This document shows, one piece after another, positions 38,385 through 47,475 of a stretch of DNA of 64,000 bases (position 1 is its first letter; each line of letters opens with the position of its first letter). Under the pieces are notes generated by a model that was not told where the DNA came from, searched no databases, and saw nothing but the letters and a program-made list of their open reading frames with translations. The translations under genes were made by a program, and so were the position numbers. The DNA is from Labrys okinawensis (GTDB taxonomy: Bacteria; Pseudomonadota; Alphaproteobacteria; Rhizobiales; Labraceae), in contig NZ_PUEJ01000006.1 in the NCBI RefSeq assembly GCF_002982075.1, positions 1 to 64,000 on the forward strand. Reading direction: 5' to 3'.

Positions 38385-38789
38385 TTATCCAGCAAGCCTG
38401 ACCTTCGCTGCACTTGCCAAATACCCGCTACGGGTTTCGCCGCGTGCCTTGGCCGCTCGATCGATACGATCAAGCAATCCCTCATCGATCGAGATGTTGA
38501 TGCGGACGGGCTTCGACGGCAAGTCGACAGGAACCAGGGCCAACACTGCATCCTTGCTCCACTCCACGAATTCGGGATCCACCCGAAGTTCGGAGAGCTC
38601 ACGGAGCAGAGGAAGCGCCTCGCCATCCTCGACCATGCCCTCGACATGCAGAGCCAACGCTTGCTGCCCCTTTGTAATCACCTCTTCCGCCGAGCCTCCA
38701 CCCGATACGGCGCCGGGAAAATCAGGGAACGAGATGCCATAGACTCCATTCTCTTCATGGATCAATGCGTATGCCAATGCCCTCATCAC
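38385..38789 (-). CDS. hicB: Type II antitoxin, HicB family
   Basis: A 134-residue HicB: degenerate RNase H-like fold (ALIHEENGVYGISFPDFPGAVSGG, then AEEVITKGQQALALHVEGM) and a C-terminal ribbon-helix-helix (VRINISIDEGLLDRIDRAAKARGETRSGYLA in parts). AAGGAGG precedes the ATG. The usual HicA partner upstream is decayed, so this is an antitoxin without its toxin; it may still repress its promoter or counter other HicA proteins. Confidence 0.9.
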   Translation of the reverse strand: MMRALAYALIHEENGVYGISFPDFPGAVSGGGSAEEVITKGQQALALHVEGMVEDGEALPLLRELSELRVDPEFVEWSKDAVLALVPVDLPSKPVRINISIDEGLLDRIDRAAKARGETRSGYLASAAKVRLAG

Positions 38790-38823
38790 ACCCTCCTTGA
38801 TGATCCGAAGAAGGAGCGGGAGT

Positions 38824-39004
38824 TCACCACTCCCACCCCGCCTGCTTGAATATCGACCGGAGCGTCCCGGTTGGGATCTACTCCCATGTCAACCGTCACT
38901 CTTCCGGAGCGACCGGACCGGGTGAATTGTTGGTGGTCACCTGGCCCTTTCCGTTTCAGCTCCCAACCTTCCTGTGAAACGGCATCGCCCAGATCCCCGC
39001 TGAT
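38824..39004 (-). pseudogene. hicA: Frameshifted hicA toxin remnant
   Basis: On the minus strand one frame reads QEGWELKRKGPGDHQQFTR then GRVTVDMG, the HicA double-stranded-RNA-binding core with its catalytic-type histidine. Another frame supplies GTLRSIFKQAGWEW followed by a stop at 38824, the standard HicA C-terminus. Joining them needs a shift; the spacing between VTV and GTL is about five bases shorter than in an intact gene. An ATG is also missing where the family begins. The remnant is 34 bp upstream of hicB, in the normal hicAB order. Confidence 0.75.
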
Positions 39005-39009
39005 TCCTT

Positions 39010-39276
39010 TTATATCAATGTATTGAGATGCCGATCGGCGTGAAATCCGCGTGCCGAAACACAGACGAGGATGGAAACAAGGCGTCGCTCGCGAGTCTCC
39101 GAGACGCCGGTCAATGCCTGGCCAGCGAACATATCGACGTATTCGTGCAGTGCGGCTGGCGCATAGAGCTTTAGCCTATGCTCGACGTCTCCGACCGCAC
39201 AGCCGGAGGCGTTAGCCAGAGCGATCGCCTCATCGTCAGACAAGTTCAAGCTAATATCGAAGTCGACTTGTGGCAT
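39010..39276 (-). CDS. Hypothetical 88-residue protein downstream of the pAgo nuclease gene
   Basis: Not recognised. MPQVDFDISLNLSDDEAIAL begins an acidic N-terminal half; LKLYAPAALHEYVDMFAGQAL follows, then a basic tail. It has no membrane span. The ATG at 39276 has only a weak ribosome site. It lies 90 bp after the nuclease stop on the same strand and ends just before the hicA remnant, so it may belong to the Argonaute operon or be a leftover of another module. Confidence 0.5.
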   Translation of the reverse strand: MPQVDFDISLNLSDDEAIALANASGCAVGDVEHRLKLYAPAALHEYVDMFAGQALTGVSETRERRLVSILVCVSARGFHADRHLNTLI

Positions 39277-39366
39277 CGGTTCAACCCGCCGATGATACTA
39301 CGTCTGCAAAGCTTAGCCGGACCTAAAACCGTTGACCAGACGGCAAACGCCGTAGCATGATGGCTT

Positions 39367-40638
39367 CTACTTGCCCTTGCCCTTGGCGGCTAAGGATTTG
39401 ATCCACGGCTGCCGCGCATTACGGTTCGGCATTTTTCCAGGTCGCTGGACAATAATGACATCGACGATGCGCCGATCGCGCTGCGTAAGCGCGGATCGCA
39501 AGGTGTCATATTGCTCCGGATGTGGGCGATCGCTGTCGTCGTAGACGTATACGACCATGCGGTCATAGCGCTCGGGTTCCGAAAAATATAGTCCGAGGTC
39601 ACCGGCAACCTCCTCCTCGATTTTAGGAAAGTCCCTGTGCGTCCGTGCGATTTTCACCTCCACGATCGTCTTGAGGTTTGCGAGACCAAAATCAAACCGT
39701 GGCTGCTTCTGGCCAAAGCCCGGAAGATACTGTTCGTCGTACAACTGATCGCCGAACCGCGGCTCAAGGATAGCCCAAAGGAACGACTGCACATGCGACT
39801 CGTCGTCGATCACCCATCGGGCGGGACCGATATCCTGGCGGTTGGGTTTCTCGTCCCATACCCATCGGCGGAGCGCCGATTGGGTTGCTTTGAGGGCCTC
39901 GACGAGCGTGTCGTAATCCGGAACAAGGTCCGTCGCCATCTTCTGGACCAGGAGACGGAAAGCAACAAGCCAGACAGCACTTCTTTCAAGTTCTCCATCC
40001 GGCGGTAGTTCCGACGAAAGCAGGGCGGCCAAGATTTCGCGCCGCTCGTCCGGACCAATGAGAGAGGTCCGGCCATAAGCTTGAGGCCATTCGTTTCGCA
40101 ACACGAGGTCAAGGGTGCGCGCATTGACGTTCCTTGCGGGATCGGCCCGAAGTCGCCCGGCACCGTCTAGAAGGTCGCCTGCGAGCTGGCGAGCTCGCTG
40201 TGTCCAGGTAGCAGCATGACCGGTCTCGGCGATGATCGTGAGCAACCAATGCTTCCGCTCGTCATGGGCGCCATCGACGCCCTCGCACTTTGACAGGCCG
40301 TTGGCGATACCCAAAAGCGCTATGTCATCATCGACCAACTGATCGCGGCCATTTTTCGGGCGACCACGGATGCGGTCGACGGCTTGCAGAAAAAGGAGCG
40401 GATCAAAACTTCCCGAACTCGACGCTTGAAAGCCTGCCCGCGCGACAGCCGGGATGCCACCGTAGGCGAGGTCGCCACGGAGCATTTCGGGGACCGGAAC
40501 GAGCCCTGCAATACCGGCAAGGACGGCAAGAGCGAAACCGATCGATGTATCGGAGGCAAGGGCCCACGAGTCCGTTACCGTTGCGGTCAGCGCGGATATT
40601 CTATCCTCGAGGATCGTCGCCGCCGTTATAGGAACCAC
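39367..40638 (-). CDS. pAgo-associated nuclease, PD-(D/E)xK fold (effector candidate)
   Basis: A 423-residue protein not matching a standard restriction enzyme. The C-terminal third shows a PD-(D/E)xK-type core: FLWAILEPRFGD, then PRFDFGLANLKTIVEVKIA with Asp316, Glu327 and Lys329, and a helix KIEEEVAGDLGLYF as in many such nucleases. The N-terminal part has one moderately hydrophobic stretch (TSIGFALAVLAGIAGLVP, 31-48) and otherwise helical sequence. Its GTG start overlaps the end of the Argonaute gene by 13 bp, so they are translated together. Known long-B pAgo operons with a separate nuclease kill infected cells by degrading DNA; that role is inferred here. Confidence 0.75.
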   Translation of the reverse strand: MVPITAATILEDRISALTATVTDSWALASDTSIGFALAVLAGIAGLVPVPEMLRGDLAYGGIPAVARAGFQASSSGSFDPLLFLQAVDRIRGRPKNGRDQLVDDDIALLGIANGLSKCEGVDGAHDERKHWLLTIIAETGHAATWTQRARQLAGDLLDGAGRLRADPARNVNARTLDLVLRNEWPQAYGRTSLIGPDERREILAALLSSELPPDGELERSAVWLVAFRLLVQKMATDLVPDYDTLVEALKATQSALRRWVWDEKPNRQDIGPARWVIDDESHVQSFLWAILEPRFGDQLYDEQYLPGFGQKQPRFDFGLANLKTIVEVKIARTHRDFPKIEEEVAGDLGLYFSEPERYDRMVVYVYDDSDRPHPEQYDTLRSALTQRDRRIVDVIIVQRPGKMPNRNARQPWIKSLAAKGKGK

Positions 40639-43055
40639 ATCCTGTTCCTCAGAGACCCTGCGGTCAGAACGCGGCTGTTCCAGCTTGGCAGTGACCGAAG
40701 ATTGCCAAGTGCGCTAGCGATTAGCCGAGAATAGCTTATCGACACGGGCTCAATTGCTGGGAAATAGCTTCGCCAGGACATATAGGAGAAGCTGTAAACC
40801 TGCCTTGCGAGATAGGTCATGTCGCGGAAGTCGGACTCGTGATGGAGCGTGAGTTTCAGCGGGCGCGGCAAACCCTGCTCGTCTGTCTTGACCTCTTTCG
40901 TGCCGATCATCTGAAGGATGACATTACGATTGTCGAGTTGCAGGCAAAGTCCGCGAGGCGGAACTCCGATGCCCTTCAGAAACTGTTTGCGATCTGAGTA
41001 GTAGGTCGTTCCTTTTTGCGCCGGGTCGAACACGGCGAATTCGTGATGCCGCGAAATGTCCAGGAATGCGAACTCGACTTCATGATCGCTCTTGAGCAAA
41101 TCTTGCACGAGGGTGCGGATCGCATCCATCTCTACATGTTTGAGCGGCTTGTAGACGTGGAAGACGAGCCTGACCCTGTCTCTCGGCTGCCAGTTGTTCT
41201 CCTTACGAACGGCATCGATCGTCGTCTTCAAGCTGGCAAGAAGAGCACTCGCGTAGTTCTCGAACTCGACTTCGCGCGTCTGTCCCCATACCAGATAGCG
41301 CCCGTCGCCTTGGAAAACCGTGGTTATACCCACGAAGCGGGATTTTGGACCAAAACGGCCTTCACTGATTTCAGTGTAGCCCAGGCCGACAACGAGCTCG
41401 TGGGTGGCTGGCATCCTTGTTGAAATGACAAAGGGCGTTCCCCCCAGCTTGGCATAGGACGCAAGCGCCAGATTGTTTGCCATGTAAGCCAGATTGGAAA
41501 CCTGCATATCTGCGGTTTCGGCCTGGATGCTCTGGACTGGAACACCAACCGTCATGAACGCCGCCTTGGCGGCGAAGTACGGATTACGGTCGTTCCGGAG
41601 CGTCTTGAAATCTGCCCGCACTTGGACCAGCGCCAGATCAGGTGTTTCGGGAAGGCGCGACAGGATCCTGTCGATCGCGCTGCGATAGGCTTCCGGGGTG
41701 TCGTCGGTGACTTCTTCGAACTCGAACTGGACCCGAGACAGGCGAAGCTTTCCGACAAGCCCGCCCTGGAAAGGATTGTCGAGTGGTTTGTTGCGGCCAC
41801 GCATTGCGTCTCGCCATGCATCTTCACCTATGCCGTTGCGCAAAGCCTGCGCCAGCTGGTCGATGCGTCCGCGGTATCGGGATTCGCAGATGACCGCGAT
41901 AACGGGTTCGTTGCGTTCTTGCTGCATATACTTGTAGGGACCGTGCCGCTTGATCCCGGGATCGGGATAAGCACCGGAGTCTCGGCCTTGCGCGCCGAAC
42001 AGAAATCCCGGCCGTTGGGTTTCGACAGCCTGCGGGAAGAGCTTGTCGCCGTGCTCCAGCAACCGGTCGACCGTCAGTCTCATCCCCGCGATCTCGATCG
42101 CTTCCAGTCGGCCCGCCACGCCTCCTAGAACCTTGCGTATTTCGGCAAGTTTTCCGTTGGCGCTTGCGTAGGGCAGCCTTCTTTTCCGGAGCCCAGAAAG
42201 AATGCGATCGGCCCCTTTGCGATAATAGTGACGGACAAGCGCCTCGATGTTTTCCTGGCGCGGTTCGAGGGTTACGTTATGCGCCTCGACGAATTCATCG
42301 CCGGAAAAATCCGCCAGCAGAAGCCTCGAGCCGTCGATACCGACGACGCGTCCAAGCGTTTCCAGGCGGGACAACACATTATCATCCGCTGGCTCGTCCC
42401 GGTGGCATACGTAAAAGCCGACGGGGTCGAAACCTCCAGACAAAAGGTCCTTCACCGTGATGTCCATTTCATTGGAGGTGCTGACATCGAGAACGAGCGC
42501 CAGGAATGACATGTTCAAATGGCCGGGAGCATCGAGCGTGCGCACATCAAAGCTGTTGCGAACAAGGACGTCGAGGCCCGGGGTCGGTTCCATCTGGTTG
42601 TCGAGAATGGCTGCGGAAAGAAGCGCTGCCTTGCGGTTTCCCAAGCATTGCAGCGGCCGGCTGCGGCGCAATACCGTTCGTCGAGGAGCCAACCATGCAA
42701 AGAGCGCGTGACTGACGGCCTTGCCAAGCAGACCGAGATGCTCATCCGTGTCGAGGACGACGCGTTCGCCGATGAAGGTGGCGTCGCCCGTCATCGGAAT
42801 ATCGTAGATCGCCTCGTCACGGCTATCGAACCGTAGAGCGTGTGTGCCCTGGTAGGCCTCGCGCATCTGCCGGTACTGGTCCTCATCCCGATAGGGCGTC
42901 CTACCAGCCTCGAAGCGTTTTGCGGAAAAGCCGATTGGCGCGAGATTCAGACCAAGCCCTCCACTGTAAGTGAATGGCTTGATGAGGGGCCGGCTCTGTT
43001 GTTCGTGGAGATCTCCGCTGGCAGGAGAATCGCCGACCAGTGCGCGCGTGTTCAC
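40626..43055 (-). CDS. Long prokaryotic Argonaute with inactive PIWI domain (long-B type)
   Basis: An 809-residue pAgo, a guide-directed nucleic-acid sensor. The MID pocket for the guide 5' phosphate is intact: Tyr493 and Lys497 in NPYFAAKAAF, Gln508 in VPVQ, Lys536 in ASYAKLGGTPFVI. The PIWI domain follows, but the catalytic tetrad is broken: the first Asp position reads GLGY (Gly559) instead of GxD, and the HRDG-like site reads HVYK (Tyr635). The C-terminus has the family ending PVSISYSRLIASALG. The start is a GTG at 43055 with no clear ribosome site. With the overlapping nuclease gene it resembles catalytically dead long-B pAgo defence pairs. Codon use is less GC-rich than in flanking genes. 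Confidence 0.88.
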   Translation of the reverse strand: MNTRALVGDSPASGDLHEQQSRPLIKPFTYSGGLGLNLAPIGFSAKRFEAGRTPYRDEDQYRQMREAYQGTHALRFDSRDEAIYDIPMTGDATFIGERVVLDTDEHLGLLGKAVSHALFAWLAPRRTVLRRSRPLQCLGNRKAALLSAAILDNQMEPTPGLDVLVRNSFDVRTLDAPGHLNMSFLALVLDVSTSNEMDITVKDLLSGGFDPVGFYVCHRDEPADDNVLSRLETLGRVVGIDGSRLLLADFSGDEFVEAHNVTLEPRQENIEALVRHYYRKGADRILSGLRKRRLPYASANGKLAEIRKVLGGVAGRLEAIEIAGMRLTVDRLLEHGDKLFPQAVETQRPGFLFGAQGRDSGAYPDPGIKRHGPYKYMQQERNEPVIAVICESRYRGRIDQLAQALRNGIGEDAWRDAMRGRNKPLDNPFQGGLVGKLRLSRVQFEFEEVTDDTPEAYRSAIDRILSRLPETPDLALVQVRADFKTLRNDRNPYFAAKAAFMTVGVPVQSIQAETADMQVSNLAYMANNLALASYAKLGGTPFVISTRMPATHELVVGLGYTEISEGRFGPKSRFVGITTVFQGDGRYLVWGQTREVEFENYASALLASLKTTIDAVRKENNWQPRDRVRLVFHVYKPLKHVEMDAIRTLVQDLLKSDHEVEFAFLDISRHHEFAVFDPAQKGTTYYSDRKQFLKGIGVPPRGLCLQLDNRNVILQMIGTKEVKTDEQGLPRPLKLTLHHESDFRDMTYLARQVYSFSYMSWRSYFPAIEPVSISYSRLIASALGNLRSLPSWNSRVLTAGSLRNRMWFL

Positions 43056-43155
43056 CAGCAGACGCTAGCAAATGTTCTTTCTTTGTCCAGAGTGCTATTC
43101 GATTTTCCGGTCGATACGCCGTAAAGTGGCCGTCGATACGAACGGCATATTCCGA

Positions 43156-43530
43156 ATGAAACACACCCGCGAAACCACCGCCGCCAAGGACACGATTGAA
43201 ATCGAAGTTACGCCTGCACAGGCTTCAGAAGCCAGAAAGCGGGTAAAGAGCAGGCCTAAACAGGGGCGCGTTTACGAGTCCCTGCCGCGCTCGATCGCGG
43301 AACCGGAAGAAATCAAGCAGATCGCGCACACCATGCGTGAGCTTCCGCCTGTGACAACCGACATCGAAACCGTTATTCGTGCTCTCGTCCAGGCGCATAT
43401 GATACATGGCAGTACTTACGTTCTAGAGCAGGTGGCCACAACCCTGGAGTTTGAGGGCCGCTCTGACATCGCCACCATCATTCGCCAGCTCATCGGTAGG
43501 GATAAAGGCCTCGTCCATATCGGGGTTTAA
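43156..43530 (+). CDS. Hypothetical protein divergent from the Argonaute gene
   Basis: Not recognised. 124 residues from MKHTRETTAAKDTIEIEV; charged and helical, with a basic segment (ASEARKRVKSRPKQGRVYESL) followed by IEPEEIKQ-like and a C-terminal half (VIRALVQAHMIHGSTYVLEQVATTLE in parts) that looks like a small helical bundle. The ATG at 43156 leaves about 100 bp for a divergent promoter; an upstream ATG at 43072 would crowd the Argonaute start. It could be a regulator of the pAgo operon, but nothing in it proves DNA binding. Confidence 0.55.
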   Translation: MKHTRETTAAKDTIEIEVTPAQASEARKRVKSRPKQGRVYESLPRSIAEPEEIKQIAHTMRELPPVTTDIETVIRALVQAHMIHGSTYVLEQVATTLEFEGRSDIATIIRQLIGRDKGLVHIGV

Positions 43531-43935
43531 ACTCGTTCCTCTCCGTGAGTCGTTATCGCGAGGCTCCTACGCAGTGTACGAAATAGGCCACTTTTGCCGC
43601 CGGCCGTAAGAGATTTGAGTAAAGCATGGGGCGGTTGCGACGATCGCAAGTAAAGATGAAAGCAGGCCCCGCAACTAATTCGCCCGAACAGGCACATCCG
43701 GGGAATATGGTGACAGGGGATTACGGTGACAGTGCACTTTATCGATCGTTGGGCGGTGTCAATTTTGAAGCGCAACGCCAAACCAACGGGATGAAATCCC
43801 GCCAGGACTGCCACTCTCGTCGCGCTCGGGCATCCCGCGACGTCGCCCGTTGTCGTCCCCAGCCGGGATTTCTTTGCATCTTGCCGCCCGACGCGCTATC
43901 GGCATGGCCAAATCGATTGGACTAGGCTGCCCGCA
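43531..43935. other. Gene-free stretch between the pAgo island and pheT
   Basis: 405 bp with no convincing gene. It contains two nearby GGTGACAG motifs (around 43709-43732, ending in GGTGACAGTGCACTT), a phrase often seen near transposase remnants, and then returns to host-like GC content before pheT. It is the right-hand boundary of the island. Confidence 0.4.
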
Positions 43936-46353
43936 ATGAAGTTCACGCTTTCCTGGCTCAAGGATCACCTCGACACCTCAGCCACGCTCGACGAGATCGT
44001 CGACACCCTCACCCGCATCGGCCTGGAGGTCGAAGGGGTGGAGGATCCTGCCAGCAAGCTCTCCGGCTTCTCGATCGCCTATGTCGTCTCGGCCGAGCAG
44101 CATCCCAACGCCGACAAGCTGAAGGTCTGCATGGTCGATACCGGCAAGGGCGAGCCCGTGCAGGTGGTCTGCGGCGCCCCCAATGCGCGCACCGGCATGA
44201 AATCGGTGTTCTCGCCGCCCGGCACCTATATTCCGGCCAAGAACATCACGCTCGCCATCGCGCCGGTGCGCGGGGTGGAGAGCCGCGGCATGCTGTGTTC
44301 GGAATTCGAGCTCGAGATCTCCGACGAGCATGACGGCATCATCGACCTGCCCAGCGATGCGCCCGTCGGCATGCCCTATGCCGACTATGCCGGCCTCAAC
44401 GATCCCGTGATCGACGTGAACCTCACGCCCAACCGGCCCGACTGCACCGGCGTCGCCGGCATTGCGCGCGATCTCGCCGCCGCCGGGCTCGGCAGGCTGA
44501 AGACGCCTGCGGTGCCCTCCATTGCCGGCGAGGGTCCCTGCCCGGTCACGGTGACGCTCGATTTCGGCGACACGCCCTCGCTCTGCCCCGGCTTTGCGCT
44601 TCGCCTTGTCAGCGGCGTCAAGAATGGCTCCTCGCCCGCCTGGATGCAGCGCCGCCTCAACGCCATCGGGTTGCGCCCGATCAATGCGCTGGTCGACATC
44701 ACCAACTATGTCACCTTCGACCGCGGCCGGCCGCTGCATGTCTTCGACGCCGCCAAGATCGAGGGCAACCTCACCGTCCGGCGCGCCCGCGAGGGCGAGA
44801 GCATCGTGGCGCTCGACGGCAAGACCTATGCGCTCAATGACAGCATCTGCGTGATCGCCGACGGCAGGGGGCTGGAATCGATCGCCGGCATCATGGGCGG
44901 CGAGCATTCGGGCTGCGATGACGATACCACGGACGTGCTGATCGAATCGGCGCTGTGGGAACCGCTGAACATCGCCCGCACCGGCCGTGCGCTTGGCATC
45001 AACACCGATGCCCGCTACCGCTTCGAGCGCGGCGTCGATCCCGCCTTCATGGTGCCGGGCATCGACCTCGCCACCCAGCTGGTGACGGAATTGTGCGGCG
45101 GCAAGCCGAGCGAGACCTTCGTGGTGGGCGGCGTCACCGCCGCGCCGGAGGTCCTGGACCTGCCGGCCCATGAGGTGGCACGCCTGACCGGCCTTGCGAC
45201 CAGCCTCGCCGAGAGCGCCGACATCCTCGAGCGCCTCGGCTTCGGCGTCATCCGCAAGCCCGACGCGCTGGCGGTGACGGCGCCGACCTGGCGCCCTGAC
45301 ATCGAGGGCAAGGCCGACCTCGTCGAGGAAGTGATGCGCATCGTCGGCGTCGACGCCATTCCGGTGACGGCGCTGCCGCGCGAGGCCCATGTGCCGCAGC
45401 CCGTGCTCACCGTGCTGCAGAAGCGCACGCGCCTGGCCAAGCGCAGCCTCGCTGCCCGCGGCCTGATGGAAGCGGTGACCTGGTCCTTCATCGCCAAGAC
45501 CCAGGCCGAGCGCTTCGGCGGCGGCCAGCCGACGCTGTCGCTCGCCAATCCGATCGCCGCCGACCTTTCCGACATGCGCCCCAGCCTGCTGCCGGGCCTG
45601 ATCGCGGCCGGCCAGCGCAATGCCGATCGCGGCACCGGGGACGTCGCGCTGTTCGAGGTCGGCCAGATCTTCCGCGGCGACCGGCCCGAGGACCAGAAGA
45701 TCGCCGCCAGCGGGATCCGCCGCGGCCAGGCGCGCCCCGGCGGCTTCGGCCGCCATTGGTCGGCGCCGGCAAGCACGGTGAGCGTGTTCGACGCCAAGGA
45801 GGATGCCCTCACGCTGCTGGCGGCCCTCGGCGCGCCGGTCGCGAGCTTCCAGATCGTTTCGGGAGCCCCGTCCTGGTATCACCCCGGCCGTTCCGGCACG
45901 ATCCAGCTCGGCCCGCAGAACGTCATCGGCTGGTTCGGCGAACTGCATCCCTCCGCCCTGGAGGCGCTGGATGCCGATGGACCGGTGGTCGGCTTCGAGA
46001 TCATCCTCGACGCCATCCCGGTGCCCAAGCCCAAGGCGACCAAGACGCGCGGCGTCCTGGCCCTCTCGCCCTTCCAGCCGGTCACCCGCGACTTCGCCTT
46101 CCTGGTCGCGCGCAAGGTCCGGGCCGCCGACATCATCAAGGCCGCGCAGGGCGTCGACAAGAAGCTGATCTCGGGGGTGTCTATCTTCGACATCTATGAG
46201 GGCAAGGGCATCGGCGAGGACCAGAAATCGGTCGCCGTCCAAGTGGTGCTGCAGCCGCAGGACCGCACGCTGACCGACGTCGAAATCGATGCCGTTGCCG
46301 CCAAGATCGTCACCGAAGTCGGCAAGAAGACCGGGGCGACACTGCGCGGATAA
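43936..46353 (+). CDS. pheT: Phenylalanine--tRNA ligase beta subunit
   Basis: Beta chain of the (alpha-beta)2 synthetase. The 805-residue protein has the EMAP-like tRNA-binding domain ([25 protein letters not shown] in parts, 55-85), the B3/B4 editing region ([16 protein letters not shown]), the B5 domain and the C-terminal ferredoxin-like anticodon domain ([14 protein letters not shown]). [12 protein letters not shown] is the normal start. pheS, usually adjacent, is not upstream; the Argonaute island is. A strong terminator follows. Confidence 0.97.
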   Translation: MKFTLSWLKDHLDTSATLDEIVDTLTRIGLEVEGVEDPASKLSGFSIAYVVSAEQHPNADKLKVCMVDTGKGEPVQVVCGAPNARTGMKSVFSPPGTYIPAKNITLAIAPVRGVESRGMLCSEFELEISDEHDGIIDLPSDAPVGMPYADYAGLNDPVIDVNLTPNRPDCTGVAGIARDLAAAGLGRLKTPAVPSIAGEGPCPVTVTLDFGDTPSLCPGFALRLVSGVKNGSSPAWMQRRLNAIGLRPINALVDITNYVTFDRGRPLHVFDAAKIEGNLTVRRAREGESIVALDGKTYALNDSICVIADGRGLESIAGIMGGEHSGCDDDTTDVLIESALWEPLNIARTGRALGINTDARYRFERGVDPAFMVPGIDLATQLVTELCGGKPSETFVVGGVTAAPEVLDLPAHEVARLTGLATSLAESADILERLGFGVIRKPDALAVTAPTWRPDIEGKADLVEEVMRIVGVDAIPVTALPREAHVPQPVLTVLQKRTRLAKRSLAARGLMEAVTWSFIAKTQAERFGGGQPTLSLANPIAADLSDMRPSLLPGLIAAGQRNADRGTGDVALFEVGQIFRGDRPEDQKIAASGIRRGQARPGGFGRHWSAPASTVSVFDAKEDALTLLAALGAPVASFQIVSGAPSWYHPGRSGTIQLGPQNVIGWFGELHPSALEALDADGPVVGFEIILDAIPVPKPKATKTRGVLALSPFQPVTRDFAFLVARKVRAADIIKAAQGVDKKLISGVSIFDIYEGKGIGEDQKSVAVQVVLQPQDRTLTDVEIDAVAAKIVTEVGKKTGATLRG

Positions 46354-46388
46354 TGCGGGACGCCGCCGGAGCGCCCCGAAATATCGCA

Positions 46389-46431
46389 AAAGAAAAGGGC
46401 GGGCCCGGGATCGGGTTCCGCCCTTTTCTTT
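46389..46431 (+). terminator. Rho-independent terminator of pheT
   Basis: Perfect 14-bp arms AAAGAAAAGGGCGG and CCGCCCTTTTCTTT around a 15-nt loop, 35 bp after the stop, with T-rich 3' side. Works in both directions by sequence. Confidence 0.9.
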
Positions 46432-46503
46432 CAGCCTGCGTGGTGTCGAGCTCCAGAGAAAGGCGCGTTCGGCGCCATCGAGCCTACACCTTGCCCCGCG
46501 CGT

Positions 46504-47475
46504 TCAGCCCTTGCCGCCGGCATGGACGACCGCCTGCAGCAGCAGCGCCATCTGCAGCGCGATGAAGTTGTCGACCAGCTCGAACAGGCTGGCATGGATC
46601 TCGATCGCCCGCCCACCCGGGGCGTGCAGGGTGACATAGCCCTCTTCGGCCGCGTCCTCGAGCAGGCGGCGGACATGGACGCGCGAGACGCCGAAGCAGT
46701 CGGCGACGGCGCCATAATGGAAATGAACGGTGCGATCCTTCAGGATCTCACCCGGCATTTCCGTCGCAATCAGCTTGAGCAGGATTTCGAAGCCGGCGTC
46801 CCGCGCCATGAACAGACGCATTTCGGGCACCAGGTCGACCAAGGTGCCATGTGTCAGGAAATAATTGCTGCAATAGCGCGCCAGCGCGCCGAAAAAGGCA
46901 TCGTCGATCTCCACCCGGCGAACGGCATGCTCCACCTGCTGCAACTGCGCGAGCGCTTGCAGATAGGGCGTGATGATCTGCCTGGCGATGGTGAGGCCGG
47001 CACGCGTCACCTCCAAGCGCTTGATGCGCTTGTCGCGCAGATCCTTGATCTGGCGCAGATAGCCGGCCTGGCGCAACAGGTTCAGTATGGCTCCGATGCG
47101 ATTGTGCCCGGCCAGGGCATGGACGGTACAGAAAGTCTGGACATCCGCCACGGTGACGCCGGCAGCCGGATCGTTGGGCGAGGCCGCAAAGTGGCGGCTC
47201 AGCACATAGGCGCCCACGATCAGGCGGATTTCATCCGTCGCCAGGTGGATCACCGGCAGATTGGCCTTGAGAACGGCGCCATAGCGGCGTGCAAACAGGG
47301 TCCGCGCCGCCTTGAAACCGCTATGCGCCTTCAGGCCCTGGGCGTCTGCAATCACGGCTGACTGGTAATTCGGCAATGGGACGCTGAGAGGGCTCTGCAA
47401 ACCAAAATGGCTGGTAGTACGAATTTTGGTCCACTCCGATAGAGACCCTGCGCTTCCCCAAGACAACTCGGTCAA
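46504..47475 (-). CDS. Putative regulator with two winged-helix regions
   Basis: Family not recognised. The 323-residue protein has a MarR-like segment near residues 115-160 (FCTVHALAGHNRIGAILNLL, GYLRQIKDLRDKRIKRLEV with a wing) and a Crp/GntR-like helix-turn-helix near 250-285 (HFHYGAVADCFGVSRVHVRRLLEDAAEEGYV in parts). No nucleotide- or ligand-binding motif is evident. The start is a TTG with AAGGGG upstream. A DNA-binding role is inferred from the two helix-turn-helix regions. It is convergent with pheT and preceded by a long AT-rich leader. Confidence 0.7.
   Translation of the reverse strand: MTELSWGSAGSLSEWTKIRTTSHFGLQSPLSVPLPNYQSAVIADAQGLKAHSGFKAARTLFARRYGAVLKANLPVIHLATDEIRLIVGAYVLSRHFAASPNDPAAGVTVADVQTFCTVHALAGHNRIGAILNLLRQAGYLRQIKDLRDKRIKRLEVTRAGLTIARQIITPYLQALAQLQQVEHAVRRVEIDDAFFGALARYCSNYFLTHGTLVDLVPEMRLFMARDAGFEILLKLIATEMPGEILKDRTVHFHYGAVADCFGVSRVHVRRLLEDAAEEGYVTLHAPGGRAIEIHASLFELVDNFIALQMALLLQAVVHAGGKG

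Noticed and set aside
40626..43055. Short pAgo with TIR-APAZ partner (SPARTA)
   Set aside because: The protein is full length at 809 aa and its partner is a nuclease-like protein with no TIR or APAZ features.
43978..46389. 803-codon minus-strand frame over pheT
   Set aside because: Mirror image of pheT codons; no protein-like features.
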